Counted from the first letter of the stretch, positions 45,470 to 56,020 are shown. The stretch is DNA of 64,000 nucleotides from Manduca sexta (GCF_014839805.1 NC_051126.1:3790609-3854608), one strand, 5' to 3'. Numbers and translations are program-made. Notes: a model not told the origin generated them from the letters alone.

Positions 45470-46200
45470 AATAAAACTATTATATAAAAAACAGTCATAA
45501 AATCCGTAATACAGCTTTATTCTAATGGGGACTCACACTCATTCTTTTCTTTATTCGATTACTCTTTATAATCACTTTTGAATCGTCATCAATCTATCAC
45601 CGCTTTGGAACGTGATATCAATGTAAAAAAGAAGCGGCGCAAGAAACTCCCTAAGAAGTGTTATTTGTCAAAAAGTAATGTTATTTTCTCAAAATGATAT
45701 GCACATGAATGTAGAATGAGGAACATCTTTTTTTTTAGTTAAAATTGATAGTAAGTAGTTTTCCGTGTTAAAATCATTTCGATAGATTCTTTATCAAATT
45801 CGGTTATAGAAAATTGAGATTGTGAATGCTCTCATGCAAATTATTTTTAAAGTATCTAGGCGTAGTATATTAACATGTAACTGTCGAACGATGTAAAAAC
45901 AGTTAAAGCATTATCATTATAAACCTATTCCTACATACTTCATGTCATATTTTATTCTGATTCCATTTATATCAGATAAGTCACCATTATCATTCCAATG
46001 AATATTTTTTTAAAAATCTCTACCGAAAATACCCAAGTTCTTAAAAATGTTGATTGAAATAGCTCTCCAAAAGAAATGCTAAAATTTATGAATTGCGCTC
46101 ATTTTATTCATAGTTGGACACCAGCCAAGTTTGAATTTCATCCTCTATATTACATTATTGTGATGACATTACACCGGAGTGATGGACGCGATATTTTTGC
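45470..46200. other. Unassigned DNA with one possible old repeat
   Basis: 45580-45665 ('caccgctttggaacgtgata', 'gcgcaagaaactccctaag') resembles a widespread lepidopteran LINE/SINE segment. Not classified. Confidence 0.35.
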
Positions 46201-46284
46201 TCAAATATAAATATTCTATATTTGCTAACTATGATTAGAAGTCCGCGTTAGTGTTACCGAATTAAAATCCTTTGGAATCGTAAA

Positions 46285-46624
46285 TAATAATAATAATAAA
46301 ATCAGCCCTGTATTACATACTTGCCCACTGCTGAGCACGGGCCTCCTCTAATACTGAGAGAGATTAGGCCTTAGTCCACCACGCTGGCCTAGTGCGGATT
46401 GGTAGACTTCACACACCTTAGAAATTCCTATAGAGAACTTCTCAGATGTGCAGGTTTCCTCAAGATGTTTTCCTTCACCGTTAAAGTGAACGATAAATTC
46501 ACAAAGAATATACACATGATTTTAGAAAAGTCAGAGGTGTGTGCCCTTGGGATTTGAACCTGCGGACATCTCTTGGGTCTTGTCTTGGCAGTCCCTTCCA
46601 CACCCAACTAAGCTATCTCCGCTA
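46285..46624 (-). repeat. tRNA-derived SINE, family 1, with 13-bp duplication
   Basis: Full-length minus-strand copy flanked by TTGGAATCGTAAA on both sides (46272-46284 and 46625-46637). It sits at the junction of an 84-bp tandem duplication. Confidence 0.8.
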
Positions 46625-46784
46625 TTGGAATCGTAAACTTAGGATAAATATTCTATATTTCTTACTATGAAACTACTTCCACGTTAGTGTTACAGAATTA
46701 AAATCCTTTGGAAACGTAAATTTAGGTGGTACTCGGCTTACCCTTCTGGGGCTTTATTCTCTATGATAGAGTATGGATGAATAA

Positions 46785-47148
46785 ATTCTTCCTAGCCGAA
46801 TTTCGGCCACGGCGGCCAATCTCAACGGAGATCGGCCAGGTACGCAAGAGATATTACAGTGCACAAGTGTGTGTGCTATACACAGGTGCACTTTCTGTTC
46901 CTTCACTCTCATACTCCGGTGAGATGGCAATCCGACATGACCGGATATCAGGAGCAAGACCAACGGCTGTACGTGCTTTCTGAGGAACGGAGGTGTCAAA
47001 CCACCAAACTCCTGACTCTGAGCTTCAACTGAGTAATTTTTAAGATGGAAAAACCCAGTCACAATTATTTTGTCCTGACCCGGGATTTGAACCCAGGACC
47101 TTAAACGTACTCGTAACTTGTACAATTATAAGTACGCAACCGAGACAG
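46785..47148 (-). repeat. tRNA-derived SINE, family 3 (fuller copy)
   Basis: Minus-strand head 'ctcggttgcgtacttataat', B-box region 'gggttcaaatcccggg', then 'tgactgggtttttccatc', 'ggagtttggtggtttgac', 'tctcaccggagtatgag', 'gcgtacctggccg' and 'ccgtggccg'. Confidence 0.6.
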
Positions 47149-47532
47149 TCGTGTTAATGTGTGTAGTCATGTTGTATGCAACAACATAACATCTGATGTT
47201 ATGAAATATAAAATATCGAGTGGCACAAGAGATTAATGCTCTGTTCGTTAAAAAACTGCACTAAAAACTTGAAAGATTAAGGATCAAAATAGCTTGTCAG
47301 TCACAACTCGCAACTGCAATCCTATAAAATAACTGAATTAAGTCTGATTTAGGTGTCGGTGGATTAACTTGTGAATTATTTAATATTGAGCTACAAGGCA
47401 CAAATAATACGTGCGCTAAATTTACTTAAAGATAAACCTTACATAAATATAGCATAATAAAATTGGATTTCCATGTCGTAATATCGTATGGAAACCGTGT
47501 TTCTTTGTTTATCGTTTTGAAAACAAAGATCA

Positions 47533-47734
47533 GTTAAGCATTTGCGATGATAACGTTTTATAGCATGAGGCCAAAACTAATATGCCGTAAGATGGTAAAA
47601 ATCAGAGGAAAGGTTACACATATTTTAAGATGTGTTAAGCGTTTTTAGTCATAATTCTTTATAGCAAAAGGCCAAAACTAATACGCTGTAGGACGGTAAA
47701 AAAAAAAAACAGAAAAAACAATACACATCTAAAT
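47533..47734. repeat. Two-copy tandem repeat, 101-bp period
   Basis: 'gttaagc' and 'ggccaaaacta' recur exactly 101 bp apart (47533/47634 and 47569/47670), with 'tagga/aagatggtaaa' after each. Units differ by scattered substitutions. Confidence 0.55.
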
Positions 47735-47814
47735 AGGTGATGTTTTCTCTAGAATACAGTGTAACAGACTTCACGAAATACAATTTTTTTCTGTAATTTT
47801 ATTATTTATTTTTA

Positions 47815-48110
47815 TTGCAAGCCTTAAAAAAAGGTGATTTACCTGATGGTATATCCACCATCCACAAAATCATAGAAGACTCGTAGATGCTCTCCCGGCT
47901 TTAAAAGAAATCATTAAAAAAGTAGATGCAGTAGTAGCCTAAAGGAACGGGGGAATCACGCGGAGGATATTATTTGAGGACCTTTTTTAAGTCCCGCCAG
48001 GTGTGTCGCACCGCATTGGACAGAATATTATATAATTAGGGGCTTCCGACTATCTTATATGCTATTTTAATTATAATAATATGTTATTCAGTTTAAGTTT
48101 GATTTGTCCT
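47815..48110. other. Unassigned, possible repeat pieces
   Basis: 'gtgatttacctgatggtata' at about 47838 resembles a dispersed lepidopteran repeat phrase. No element ends are visible. Confidence 0.3.
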
Positions 48111-48112
48111 TA

Positions 48113-48359
48113 TCCTACAAATATTATAAATGCGAAAGTTTGTGAGGATGGATGTATGTATGTTTGTTCTTCTTTCACGAAAAAACTACTAAACGGATTT
48201 GGATGAAACTTTACAGTAATATTGGTTATACATCAGAATAAGACATAGGCTATAATTTATGAAGATTTTGTGTAATTTAGTCATAATATAACACATATCA
48301 AGTAAGTCGGTTATCCCGGAAGACTCCTTCACACGGGCGAAACCGGGAGCAAAAGCTAG
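48113..48359 (+). mobile_element. Complete small Helitron, 247 bp
   Basis: Starts TC (TCCTACAAATATTATAAATG) and ends CTAG (48356-48359) behind a GC-rich stretch 'acgggcgaaaccgggagc'. It is inserted between A (48112) and T (48360) with no duplication. These are the defining Helitron features. No coding capacity. Confidence 0.75.
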
Positions 48360-48369
48360 TTCATAATAA

Positions 48370-49530
48370 AATCACAGCATAGTTTTTAAGACATTATTTT
48401 CTACTGCTCCATTTTCCACAAAATCATTGACAAAACATAATTCGTGAAACAGTACATTGTTTGTTAAATAAATATACATTTCGGATCAAAACTGTTTGTA
48501 CAAATATTTTAATAGCCAATGTAAATCATATCGCTCCAACGGTTTGACATGAAGCTAATGAATTTATTTAAAACCAACGTTGAAAGGTATTATGGAAATT
48601 GCAAACCTATTTTAGCCTTGCGTGAAATAAGTCTGCATCTAAGATAATCAGTAAGTTATATTGTACAGTTAGACACAAAAGTAGAACAAACTCAAAATTT
48701 CAAATTTTTGTCTTTTCGGCTTGTCAAAAACTTTTGTCTCCTTATCAACAATCGTTATTTTTTCACAAAATAAACTCAGAAGATTCATTTATTGTATATA
48801 AATGATAAGATAAATGGCAATTTTAATTTTTTTTTTTGCAGCTTTTTTTATGGTTGGCTGTACTTCACCACAGAAGCAATAGAATGTGAATCAAAATGTA
48901 AATATACGCTGTACACCATAGATTTAAAGAAATTATTTTCATTTTTATTTGTGTTTCTGTTTAAAAGGTGTATGTACCATAAAGATCTTTGTATTGTATT
49001 ACTTTAAAATTACGCTAGATTTTTTATAAATGCAGTCAACAATTATGATATTTAAACATAAAGGTTCCCTACTCATTTAAACGTACTTTATTGCAGGACA
49101 TGACTCTTATTCTATTTACTAGCGAGAAAAGTATTACGCACAATCAACTTTTTATTTCAAAGACCGCAGCCCTAAAGAAATTGTCAAGACTTAAATTTGA
49201 AAGAATTCCTTAACCGTCTTAATCTTATACTTGAGCCGTTTCTAGGAAAAGGTAATATTATCCAATATTTCTTGAAAGGATTTAAATCTTATTACATTTC
49301 ACTGACTATTTTATATTGAATATTGTGATATTAATTTGAATTAATATTAAGGATTGTAAAACGTTGTTTATATTTTGTTAATTTTTCTTTTACAAACTGG
49401 CGTAGAGTTGAAATTTCAGGTAAATATTATCAATTAATGTAATTTAGTTTAAATCTTTTTCCTAAGGATTATGTTCAATTATATCCATTGCGATGATATC
49501 TAAGTTATAACTGAAGTTTTCTTATAAATT
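48370..49530. other. AT-rich DNA with a MITE scrap
   Basis: 48666-48742 ('cagttagacacaaaagtag' ... 'acttttgtctcc'), preceded by TA, is a shortened relative of the MITE at 58729-58897. The rest is unassigned. Confidence 0.45.
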
Positions 49531-49531
49531 A

Positions 49532-49731
49532 CTAGCGACCCGCCCCGGCTTCGCAATATTTCTCCACTATTTAATGGATGTTATTATACATATAAACCTT
49601 CCTCTTGAATCACTCTATCTATTAAAAAAAAACCGCATCAAAATCCGTTGCGTAGTTTTAAAGATTTAAGCATACAAATGTAGGTACAGAGAAAGTGACT
49701 TTGTTTTATACTATGTAGTGGTACAATATAA
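49532..49731 (-). mobile_element. Small Helitron, minus strand
   Basis: CTAG (49532-49535) followed by 'cgacccgccccggcttcgc' is a Helitron 3' end in reverse. The other end 'gactttgttttatactatgt' is the usual 5' head. Confidence 0.6.
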
Positions 49732-49794
49732 TGAAAGAGTTTTTTTTTTCACTTAAAGAATCATGAATCATAAAATCATACTAATTATACTCAT

Positions 49795-50033
49795 TTAATG
49801 CACACACACCTTTTATCCCGCAAGGGGTATGCAACTTTGCATCAGGTGCACCCACTTTTCACCGTGTGTATTCCGTCACATGATGAGCCTCTCATCATAT
49901 CAGGCACAAATTCCAAACTTCGGGTTGATAATGAGTATAAAAACCCATTATGACGTTATCTTACCCGGGGATTGAATTCGAGACCTCAGCACTGCAGTCT
50001 TACCTTTATACAACCACGCCAGCGAGGCAATAG
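49795..50033 (-). repeat. SINE family 2
   Basis: (AC)n edge, 'atcccgcaaggggtatgcaa', 'cacccacttttcaccgtgtg', a decayed B-box region 'ggggattgaattcgagacc' and head end 'accacgccagcgaggc'. Confidence 0.7.
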
Positions 50034-50039
50034 CATAGA

Positions 50040-50940
50040 AAAGCATAAAATACGATGCCCCAAAAACGAATGTTGTGTTTCCACGCACTTTTAAAAGTAG
50101 ATAAGTGTACGTCGTAAATAATAGCGATACGTTTTCTTTAAATTTCCTTCGCGTGTAAGGAAATGCACCATGCCCGTTTGAATAACATGGAGGTACGGCT
50201 ACCAACACGCGACCTTTAATGGCAATTTAAAACTTACATTAACTGCACACGGAACAGCACTTTATTTTTAGCCGGTGCGATAACCACGAGTTTTCGATTT
50301 AAGTTTTATCAGGGTTAAAATAACGCTATGAAATATGAAATAAAAACACATGTACCTATACAGAATGTAATATGGAAAAAATAAAATAGTTTTCAGCACA
50401 ACATGGATCTCGATTGCCAATTCGACTTTAAGCATTTTGCAGATTTAGAACTGCATATTATCATGTTATAATATTCTCTTTATTATTAAAGTTACGTTTT
50501 AAATATTCATAATATATATGCCATTAATTATTATTATTAATGAAAATCGGTCGAAAGTTAACATACTGACAAAAGGGATAAAAATATTGTAAAAATCCTC
50601 ATCAACAAACATAATTAGATCTTCTAGGCTGTGTAGAGATGACAGTTGGATTTGTCAAATAAAAATATAAATATGAGATGTATGATTTATTGCAGGGTAT
50701 CATTTTTATGATGAGTCATATCATAATGTTAGCACTTACTTTGCATCCGGTAACCCACTTCCTCAATATAGGGTAACATCTGTCATCGGTTTGATGATTA
50801 TTGGGCTATATCTGACGATCCACGGTCTGACGATTATTCTGCTCTTTCAATACTTATAATATTACAATTCATCATTTTAATAACATGATAATATAGTAGA
50901 TTGGTAATCAAAGTGTTTTTGAAATATCTTTTTTTCATAT
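50040..50940. other. AT-rich intronic DNA, nothing recognised
   Basis: No supported feature. Confidence 0.4.
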
Positions 50941-50943
50941 ATC

Positions 50944-51105
50944 TTTATTTTCAATAAAGTATCCCAATCCCTTTTTCAATCTATATCAAAAAAGAGCCAA
51001 TCAGGATAATACTTTTTATTACATGATTACAAATAACTTTTGATTGGTTCATCATTCTCGAAATCGGATTGACATTAGTATCATTTATTGAAAACGCTGT
51101 TAATG
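50944..51105. mobile_element. MITE with imperfect inverted arms
   Basis: 'ttttcaataaagtatc' at the left faces 'gtatcatttattgaaaa' at the right, and 'agccaatcag' faces 'ctTTTGATTGGTT'. About 160 bp, AT-rich and non-coding. Confidence 0.5.
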
Positions 51106-51551
51106 GCGACTTATTTTAACAACAATTACCACAACCTACACCGATAATTTTATACAAGAAGTTAGTTATAAGGGAATTTTCACTGTTGCCTTCATCCAAA
51201 CAGATGATATTCACAAAATGAGAAATTGAAACCAGAAACTTTCTATTCGGCAATCGCGTGACTTACAATAGTAAAGGACCGTTAACTACAATTGCTTTCT
51301 AAAATTTTTCAGCTAAGAAACCAATTTAGATGCATACCATCATTAGTCATTCTTTACTCCTCACTTTATCTCTATTTATAGTTCCTCGTTCCTTTATAAA
51401 TACTTTTTAAGGTTAGTGAAAGCCTTTTTAGCTACGTTCATTTTTCAATCTTCTCGTGATAAGGTATCATCAAAACGCGGAAAAATGCCGGAGTCGGAAT
51501 GTTTTCGTTTCGAGCAATAAATTACAACTTTATTCACGCTAGATTTTAAGC

Positions 51552-51586
51552 CGGGAATGTTAAAAGTTGCACATTTAACATTCCCG
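51552..51586. other. 13-bp perfect stem-loop
   Basis: CGGGAATGTTAAA (51552-51564), 9-nt loop, TTTAACATTCCCG (51574-51586). Strong local hairpin of unknown role. Confidence 0.5.
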
Positions 51587-51770
51587 AAATTCGGAATTCA
51601 ATGTCGCATGAATTTTAGTGCAATGTGCTGACACACTGATTTCAATTTTTACTCTCAGGCACCGTATGTAAAATTACTAATTACTGTTTCGTACTCTATG
51701 GTTATTAAGTAAAAGTATACACAAGATTACAATGCGATCAATATCAAGTAAAAATAGTTATAGTAATAAC

Positions 51771-51995
51771 TCTTCTTCTTCTTCAGCCTTCATCTACCCA
51801 ATGCTGAGTAAAGGCCTCTTCCATATTTCGCCAACTAGCGCGGTCTTGGGCTTTCCGCATCCAGTCTTTCCCGGCCGTCCGAATGATGTCGTCGGTCCAT
51901 CTTCGCGGCTGCCTCCCCACGTTCCTGTGCCCAGTTCTTGGCCTCCATTCTAGTACCTTCCTCCCCCATCGGCCATCTGATGTGCGGCTTATGTG

Positions 51996-52040
<45 letters not shown>

Positions 52041-52592
52041 GTTTCGCGGAGAAAGTCCCTTATTACTACCGCCCAGCCTTCGTAGGGGGTGACTGAGCGG
52101 TTATGCTGGGGTAACCGTGCCTTACGGCCTGGCGTTGAGCCGCCCGGATTTGATGACGACCTTCGGGCGACCGCCGGGCCGAGTCCCTAACCCTATATAC
52201 AACTTAACCTATGCACGGCCTACCAGCTAAAACTCCGCGGTGGCCCTCTTCGGCGCATTAGGGACGGCTGCGGGCTTCCTCTGACGTTGAAGTGTCTAGT
52301 CTGCGATCGCAGCCGCCCCTGCGCGGTGCCGCCTTGCGGCCCGTCTCCTATGGGTGGGAGGCTCAGAAGCCCCCGCGCACCGAAGGACGCCCTCGGCGTC
52401 TACGGCAGCATGAGGCCAACTACACACTGCCGTCCATCCCGGGGGTCACCACAATGTGCTAAGCATGCACAACCTACACCAGCGGCCGACAGCCCCCTGC
52501 TGCCCGCCGGCGACCCCCCACGGCTTATGTGGCCTGCCCATTTCCACTTCCTTCGAGCTATGACTTCGGCTGCGTCTCGTAGACTGGTTCTC
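51771..52592 (-). mobile_element. 5'-truncated RTE-type LINE, interrupted
   Basis: Flanked by the 9-bp AGTAATAAC (51762-51770 and 52593-52601). The minus strand encodes RTSLRDAAEVIARRKWKWAG just before the internal insertion. After it, with frame changes, come LEWRPRTGHRNVGRQPRRW, DDIIRTAGKDWMRKAQDR and a (GAA)n-type 3' end. Only the ORF2 C-terminus is present. The 51999-52520 insertion splits it. Confidence 0.7.
51999..52520 (-). mobile_element. GC-rich R1-like non-LTR 3' end nested in the RTE copy
   Basis: On the minus strand, 522 bp ending in a poly(A) tail (T run about 51999-52039). Flanked by the 14-bp CGGCTTATGTGGCC (51985-51998 and 52521-52534). It matches 11286-11530. The upstream part encodes HCGDPRDGRQCVVGLMLP before a stop, perhaps the ORF2 end. 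The 14-bp duplication and GC-rich composition suggest the R1 clade; this is inference. Confidence 0.65.
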
Positions 52593-52840
52593 AGTAATAA
52601 CAGTTGAAAGCAAGTAATAATAAGCTGCTTTGTTCGGTAATTTTGAAAGAGGCTAATATTTCGTACTCTATGGTTATTGAATGAAAGTTGACACGAGGTT
52701 ACGACGCGAAAAATATCAAGTATTTTTTTTTTAAGTCGTAATCCTACAGTTGAAAATAAGTAATAAGCTGTTTTATTCAGTAATAATAAAGGAGGGTCAC
52801 TTTTATATGTGTTAATATGTTTTACTTCAGATAAACTTAC

Positions 52841-52992
52841 CATTAGCCCTCTGCGGATCAATCTGCGCGTGCAGTATGGAGAAGCCGGGCGCTATGATGG
52901 CAGGTAAGGTGCGCGAGCGCAGCAGCGGCGGGGGCATGCGCCGCCCTCCGCCGCCGAGCGCCTCCGCCGCCGCCGCCGCGGCCGCTGCCGCA
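52841..52992 (-). CDS. Host exon of gene 2 (upstream exon), unidentified
   Basis: A 152-nt exon on the minus strand. It begins after the acceptor ATGTTTGTTCCAG (52993 upward) and ends before the donor GTAAGT (52835-52840). The frame takes one base of a split codon, 50 codons, and leaves one base. It encodes nine Ala, then EALGGGGRRMPPPLLRSRTL, then PAIIAPGFSILHAQIDPQRA. It is GC-rich and lies in AT-rich DNA. Its end phase (1) fits the start phase (2) of 16839-17043. The ATG at codon 19 could be an initiator if the upstream acceptor is not used. The plus-strand frame over the same bases is the antisense reading of the poly-Ala and Pro-rich tract. No family recognised. Confidence 0.65.
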
Positions 52993-53127
52993 CTGGAACA
53001 AACATTTTTTTTAGCAATACAAACCAGTGCCGGATTTATTTCACTCCCGCGTCTGCAAGCCTATTTTTGCGTCAGCAAAAAAGTCCTCAATAGAAACAAA
53101 TTTATACGTAATAGGCTTTTTTATCTA

Positions 53128-53276
53128 CAGGGTGGTTACTCATAAAAAAGCCGCATGATGTATTCAAAATGTCCCACATGAAATTTCCAGAAAGTTAACC
53201 TTAATTATTTCACCCCTATTTTATAATGCACCGCCTCTCAGTTCGTTGCCGCACCTAAGCCAGTCACCCTATAAGA
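53128..53276. mobile_element. Possible small MITE with CAGGGTG ends
   Basis: 'tacagggtggttact' at the left and 'agccagtcaccctata' at the right are approximate inverted ends, each next to TA. No coding. Confidence 0.35.
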
Positions 53277-53289
53277 CCTATTGACCAAT

Positions 53290-53765
53290 CCAACATTAAT
53301 ACTAACCCAGGGTTTAGGTAGAGGTGGAATATTCGTATCCAACCGGATAGCGACCACTGTACACAAGGTGAAAGACCCGCCATAGTGTCCCACGTAAGTG
53401 TGTCCTGTTCTGAAATCACTCTATGTACATCCAATTTCAATCAGGCCAACATAATTATGTAGATTGGCGAGAGATAATTATTTCTAGTCAATAGATACTG
53501 TACTTGGACACTACTCCACTTATCATGTACGGTGGACTTTGCCGTGTCCACATAAATAGGTACACTTCTGATAGTTTGCTCGGGCGCGTATTCTCTCCTT
53601 CCTATAATCCTGGATACCTCCAATATAACGTGAAGAAGAATCATAGTAGGCCGACATGACTGTGTTGAATGGCACGAGATACCCATCTGTTGCCACTCAA
53701 TATTTTATCTAAAGGACATCGCGCTTACTATCAGTGGGCAGTGCAGTAACTTTGCAATGAAAGGA
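53290..53765 (-). repeat. Dispersed repeat, family 5, two eroded copies
   Basis: 53345-53560 keeps 'cgccatagtgtcccacgtaa', 'caggccaacataattatgta', 'gcgagagataattat' in inverse family 5 order. 53600-53765 repeats the pattern more weakly ('gccgacatgactgtgttga'). Confidence 0.45.
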
Positions 53766-53795
53766 TAAAAAGACCCGCCTGGTATAATGAATATA

Positions 53796-54179
53796 CAGGG
53801 TCATTTTGACATTGCGTTACTAAATGAAATCACATACTCGTCTTCACCTTTGCTGATATTGTGCCAAAAATCATCCATTAATAACTACTATTTTCACGAA
53901 AAATCCTAGTTTTAGTTTTCAGATGTTTTTATCATTTTGTAGTTTAATGCGACTATGGCGTGTGCGTGTGTGTATTTCTAACTGAAAGTATGATGTTGGC
54001 GCTGCAACGAATTCTCTTAGAGTAGTAGTAGTGGCTTTAGGGCGCGTAACATTAAAATTACTTTTTATTAATATTTATTTTGTTCGAAACTTACACTTTT
54101 TAATTTTAAATCTTTGGCTCAAGTAACTTATTGTAAAGTGTTATTTCCAAGTGTTCCACGCGATGTCAAAATGACCCTG
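53796..54179. mobile_element. TA-flanked MITE, 384 bp, 21-bp inverted ends
   Basis: CAGGGTCATTTTGACAT at 53796 matches the reverse complement of the right end over 21 bp with one mismatch. TA lies directly outside both ends (53794-53795 and 54180-54181). This fits the Tc1/mariner superfamily. No transposase frame. Confidence 0.75.
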
Positions 54180-54518
54180 TATGAATTACTTACATATAGA
54201 CAAATCTGATTGCAAGATTCTTTAAAGACAAAGATCATTTTGCTATATAATCCAAACATTTCCTCCCCGTGGTGAGAGCACGTTCCAATTTTCCGTTACG
54301 CAACACGCTGACACCCTGACATTTACCTCACACAAAGCCCACAGCACCGTAAAATGATACGCCGTGATTATAGAAAACAGCCTTTATCTAGGGTTTTTGT
54401 TTTAATGGACTGTATTATCTTGAACGCTTTCATGGCAACAGTTCACGGTCGCTGTTTCTACAAATTGCTTTGAAGATGTCGGAACGTGGTGTTTGTATGT
54501 TCATCTAAGGCGAAATTT

Positions 54519-54803
54519 AAAAATAAGGAAATTGTTAACAAATTTAATTCTTCAAATCGCCTATGATTTTTTAACTTTTGTGGAGTTGTCATTTTTTTCT
54601 TCACTGAAATAAATTTTAAATTTACCTAATTCAAAAAATCAATGGAACTTAAAGTGTATTTAAAAATATGGAAATGTTTAACCAATTGTATTCTTCAAAT
54701 CGCCTATGGTTTATTTTTACTATTGTGGAGTTGCAATATTATTCTTCTCTAAAATCAATTTAATATTTACCTAATTGAAAAAACATCAACGGAACTTAAA
54801 GTG
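54519..54803. repeat. Two-copy tandem repeat, about 142 bp
   Basis: 54519-54660 and 54661-54803 share 'ttcttcaaatcgcctatg', 'tgtggagttg', 'tttacctaatt' and 'ggaacttaaagtgtat'. Confidence 0.65.
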
Positions 54804-54912
54804 TATAGTATGGTTTAGAATTTGAATTAATTGTGATATTTTTATCGCTCACTTTGTCTATTTTTCAGGTTTGAAATGGTAAGCTATCATTCCTAATAAT
54901 CATAGTAGGGCT

Positions 54913-55107
54913 CTAAAAATTTTTTTTATCCATGCAGTCGTAGTAAGATTTGTCTCCTCGTGCCTCTTTATCGTCAATTTCTGACACACCCTGTATGAAT
55001 CCTTTGGCTTCGATGTTTATTTATTCTGGGTCTACCGGGTGCCCCGTCACAGTGAAATTTTATTTCTCATCCGTTTCTTGCACTACATTTTTAAATTTTT
55101 CTAGCTC
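54913..55107 (-). pseudogene. Decayed coding segment, unidentified
   Basis: One minus-strand frame of 65 codons ends in TAG and is broken only by two in-frame TAA codons (55060-55062 and 55021-55023). Between them it reads protein-like: ELEKFKNVVQETDEK, NFTVTGHPVDPE, INIEAKGFIQGVSEIDDKEA, then RGDKSYYDCM. The charged, balanced composition is unlike translated AT-rich intergenic DNA. No clean splice acceptor leads into this frame. It could be a pseudogene exon or a very old element protein. It lies between gene 1 and gene 2 on the same strand. Confidence 0.4.
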
Positions 55108-55109
55108 TT

Positions 55110-56010
55110 ATGTACTGAAGTTTCTATTAACACGACGACTACAGCGAAATTCGTTTAGTCATTTTTAGGCGATGTTTATATGCGAACAAATATGAAGACT
55201 TTCAAAACGAAGACTTTCGAATGGGATATTATAGAATGGAATAATATAGCTATCTGAAATTAAACAATAATGTTTGACATAAAATAATTGCAGATTTGAT
55301 AACAGTCGTAGTATGAGAGCAGAACTTAATTATTGTACCGGCAACAGAACATCCAGTTTTAATTCGCAGATCAAGCATCGTATTTGTGAATAAAGGAGAC
55401 ATCAATCAGAATAAATCAGTGATTAAAATAATCGTTGTAGGAAGATACTATTATATCCTGCTTGACATATTAATTAGCAAAGAGTAGATATTCACTCATT
55501 CGATAGCGTCATTTGTAATATTTCTTAACCTTCCATAAACAAGACCAAATTCTGATCGAATAAGATTATTAAAACATCAGATAATAAAGTTTAAATTTAT
55601 GTTTTACTCTCATCGATACAAGGAAAATCATTTGTCGGAGTCCCGGAGCAATGTCTATTGTCACTCATTTGAAACAAATTTGCAAACAACTTTCCGGAAT
55701 ACTCAAAGATTCCGAATAACTTTTTCATTCGATCAAAAGGCAAATATTTCGAACAAAATTTCGTACTATTACGTTTCGTTCCGTGTTCGTAAAGTTAACT
55801 CGGCCCTTGAGTAACTTTTCATTTCATGTAATAAAATCTCTTCTACTCTTTTTGATAGGTTTGATTAGTTATAGTTTTCATAAAATACCTGCGAATCTAC
55901 TATTTGATATAAAGATAATTTCTAATAATTGAACTGATCCAGCTATAATATAAAAGGTAAATTAGTAAATTTCTCAAGTATTTGAACTTATCATTGTGTC
56001 ACTTTTTATA
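55110..56010. other. AT-rich intergenic DNA
   Basis: No supported feature; probably the spacer downstream of gene 1. Confidence 0.4.
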
Positions 56011-56014
56011 TTAC

Positions 56015-56020
56015 TTTATT
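56015..56020 (-). terminator. Polyadenylation signal AATAAA for gene 1
   Basis: The minus strand reads AATAAAG about 90 nt after the stop codon at 56110-56112. The position supports 56110-56360 as a terminal exon. Confidence 0.5.

Larger units (their letters stand above)
51688..52793. repeat. Tandemly duplicated unit, first copy split by LINEs
   Basis: Copy 1 is 51688-51770 plus 52593-52650. Copy 2 is about 52660-52793. They share 'ttcgtactctatggttatt', 'aatatcaagta' and then 'acagttgaaa..aagtaata', 'aagctg.ttt.ttc'. The RTE insertion accounts for the gap in copy 1. Confidence 0.55.
17044..52840 (-). other. Inferred 35.8-kb intron of gene 2
   Basis: Bounded by GTAAGT after exon 52841-52992 and TTGCAG before exon 16839-17043, with compatible phases (1 then 2 bases). 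It contains most of the transposon pieces listed here and a candidate opposite-strand exon at 19307-19439. I found no further phase-compatible minus-strand exon inside it, but small exons could be missed. Confidence 0.5.

Noticed and set aside
52287..52607. 106-codon plus-strand frame
   Set aside because: Antisense of a GC-rich LINE end, crossing the target-duplication boundary into another element.
52876..53145. 89-codon plus-strand frame with Pro- and Ala-rich tract and a GGTAAGG near its start
   Set aside because: GC-rich repeat codons read similarly on both strands. Only the minus strand has both a good acceptor and donor and a matching partner exon.
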